Made by a program: the position numbers and the translations under genes | From: Fimbriiglobus sp. | GTDB lineage: Bacteria; Planctomycetota; Planctomycetia; Gemmatales; Gemmataceae | DNA length: 7,333 bases | Assembly (NCBI GenBank): GCA_025352585.1 | Contig: JANXTD010000700.1 | Span: 1 to 7,333 of the forward strand | Direction: 5' to 3' | Notes under the pieces: generated by a model | What the model was told of the DNA's origin: nothing | Database searches by the model: none | Seen by the model: the letters and a program-made list of their open reading frames with translations, nothing else | Shown: piece after piece, positions 6,908 to 7,333 of the stretch | Position numbering within the stretch: the first letter of the stretch is position 1 | How the letters are laid out: every line of letters begins with the position of its first letter

Positions 6908-6947
6908 ATCATATCTGAATTCGTATAAATATCTTTTGCTTTGTCAA
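6908..6947 (-). promoter_or_regulatory. possible minus-strand promoter in AT-rich leader
   Basis: Reading the minus strand, a perfect TTGACA (6942-6947) is followed after 14 bases by TATACG (6922-6927), and further on by TATGAT (6908-6913). Neither spacing is the ideal 17 (14 and 28), so the exact -10 is uncertain. The AT-rich setting in a GC-rich genome and the position just upstream of the small antitoxin-like gene make a promoter plausible. Confidence 0.4.
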
Positions 6948-7007
6948 GACAGATCATTTATCAACAAGTGAATGCACATCTGCTTCGCTCTTTGGATATT
7001 GTGCTGA

Positions 7008-7226
7008 CTAAGTGTGCCGTCGGAACTCGCGATATCTCGCACCCTGGTATGTAAGCACGCCTTTGTCGCCCTGCAAGAGTAGACCGTACTCACCCCCTCT
7101 TAGCCAGAATTCCAACCGAGTACCGGACTCCAACTCGAACGTGGCAAAATGCAAGGTCGAGAGTTGTGCCCCCGATTCCCGATGCGCACGTCCGCTCATC
7201 TCCGTACGCATCGACACAACTCGTGC
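7008..7226 (-). pseudogene. DUF2500-like protein, 5' end removed by an insertion sequence
   Basis: Seventy-two residues remain, from the insertion point to TAG 7008-7010. The segment RVVSMRTEMSG, then LHFATFELESGTRLEFWLRG, then EYGLLLQGDKGVLTYQGARYREF follows the pattern of DUF2500 proteins (the family of E. coli YhhM), notably the GDKGxLxYxGxRY ending. Complete members are about 100-120 residues and begin with a membrane anchor. That part is missing here, because the sequence upstream of 7226 matches an IS66-type terminal repeat. An in-frame GTG at 7236-7238 inside the element would allow a 76-residue product starting MNAY, but no ribosome binding site precedes it. GC and third-position GC are clearly lower than in the genes at 1-6478, suggesting a different origin. 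The family's function is unknown to me. It could still make a soluble fragment if transcribed from the element. Confidence 0.7.
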
Positions 7227-7244
7227 GTAAGCGTTCACGCCCCG
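7227..7244 (+). repeat. probable IS66 terminal inverted repeat
   Basis: GTAAGCGTTCACGCCCCG marks the outer boundary of the element. The true length of the repeat cannot be set without its partner at the other end. Confidence 0.6.
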
Positions 7245-7333
7245 GCGGGGAGGAGGGACGGCGGGGTGGTCCCGGTCCTCGCGGCCTGAACGGCGGCAAT
7301 CAGCACGGCCAGCACGTCGCGGTTCTGCTGGCG
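7235..7333 (-). CDS. C-terminus of a probable IS66-family transposase (partial)
   Basis: The frame is open from the window edge to TGA at 7235-7237, giving 32 residues: RQQNRDVLAVLIAAVQAA followed by RTGTTPPSLLPAGA. IS66 transposases typically end with a helix of this kind (Cys/Arg-rich start, then a run ending in G-x-P-x-PSLLP). The identification rests on this short tail together with the adjacent GTAAGCG terminus; either alone would be weak. The DDE catalytic domain would lie outside the window. The stop overlaps a GTG of the downstream truncated gene (GTGA), which is probably coincidental given that the boundary between element and host lies nine bases further on. Confidence 0.55.
   Translation of the reverse strand, partial: RQQNRDVLAVLIAAVQAARTGTTPPSLLPAGA

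Larger units (their letters stand above)
7227..7333 (-). mobile_element. end of an IS66-family insertion sequence (continues beyond the window)
   Basis: The sequence from 7227 begins GTAAGCGTTCACGCCCCG. IS66-family terminal inverted repeats characteristically begin GTAA, often GTAAGCG. A reading frame with an IS66-like transposase C-terminus enters from the window edge and stops at 7235, nine bases inside this end, as is usual for the family. The family makes 8-bp target duplications, so the expected duplicated target is ACTCGTGC (7219-7226), to be repeated at the far end. The rest of the element lies outside the window, so completeness cannot be judged. Confidence 0.65.

Noticed and set aside
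6961..7007. Terminator hairpin downstream of the DUF2500-like remnant
   Set aside because: Only 4-bp stems with bulges could be drawn and no T-run follows.
1..7333. CRISPR array, tRNA or rRNA genes
   Set aside because: No regularly spaced direct repeats, cloverleaf patterns or rRNA-like conserved stretches were seen on either strand.

Overview
The window is GC-rich DNA (well over 60% G+C, with strong G/C preference at third codon positions), densely packed with genes behind short gaps and recognisable Shine-Dalgarno sequences. The style of the metabolic genes, a small orphan antitoxin-like gene, a palindromic repeat and an IS66-type insertion-sequence end would suit a planctomycete of the Gemmata group. 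That taxonomic guess is an inference from general resemblance and rests on no marker gene.

Layout. Positions 1-4367 hold five co-directional plus-strand genes: the 3' part of an alpha/beta hydrolase with an Asp nucleophile, a metallo-beta-lactamase-fold hydrolase, a pyridoxamine-phosphate-oxidase-like flavin protein, an uncharacterised multi-span membrane protein, and an FAD/NAD(P) disulfide oxidoreductase resembling mercuric reductase. A nitroreductase (4385-4993, minus) converges on them with 17 bases between the stops. After a gene-free stretch of about 470 bases (4994-5464) comes an NAD-dependent sugar epimerase/dehydratase-type gene (5465-6478, plus). It converges on a small antitoxin-like gene (6567-6878, minus) across a perfect 29-bp inverted repeat (6490-6518 and 6557-6585). 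The end of the window is an AT-richer patch with a DUF2500-like gene (minus) whose 5' part is missing. It is cut at position 7226/7227 by what looks like the terminal inverted repeat of an IS66-family element, and the last 32 codons of a probable IS66 transposase run off the window edge.

How it fits together. The first five genes and the nitroreductase form a redox/detoxification-flavoured neighbourhood: hydrolase, metallohydrolase, two FMN proteins and an FAD disulfide reductase. No gene indicates one defined pathway, and a shared operon is an inference from orientation and spacing. The epimerase is probably a separate unit.

The right-hand 850 bases are the most unusual part: a nested palindrome that also supplies the last codons and stop of the minus-strand gene, a low-GC patch, and a gene broken by an insertion sequence. 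No CRISPR array, tRNA, rRNA or recognisable defence system was seen. I do not see a convincing new multi-gene system here. The palindrome and the IS-truncated gene are the best leads.
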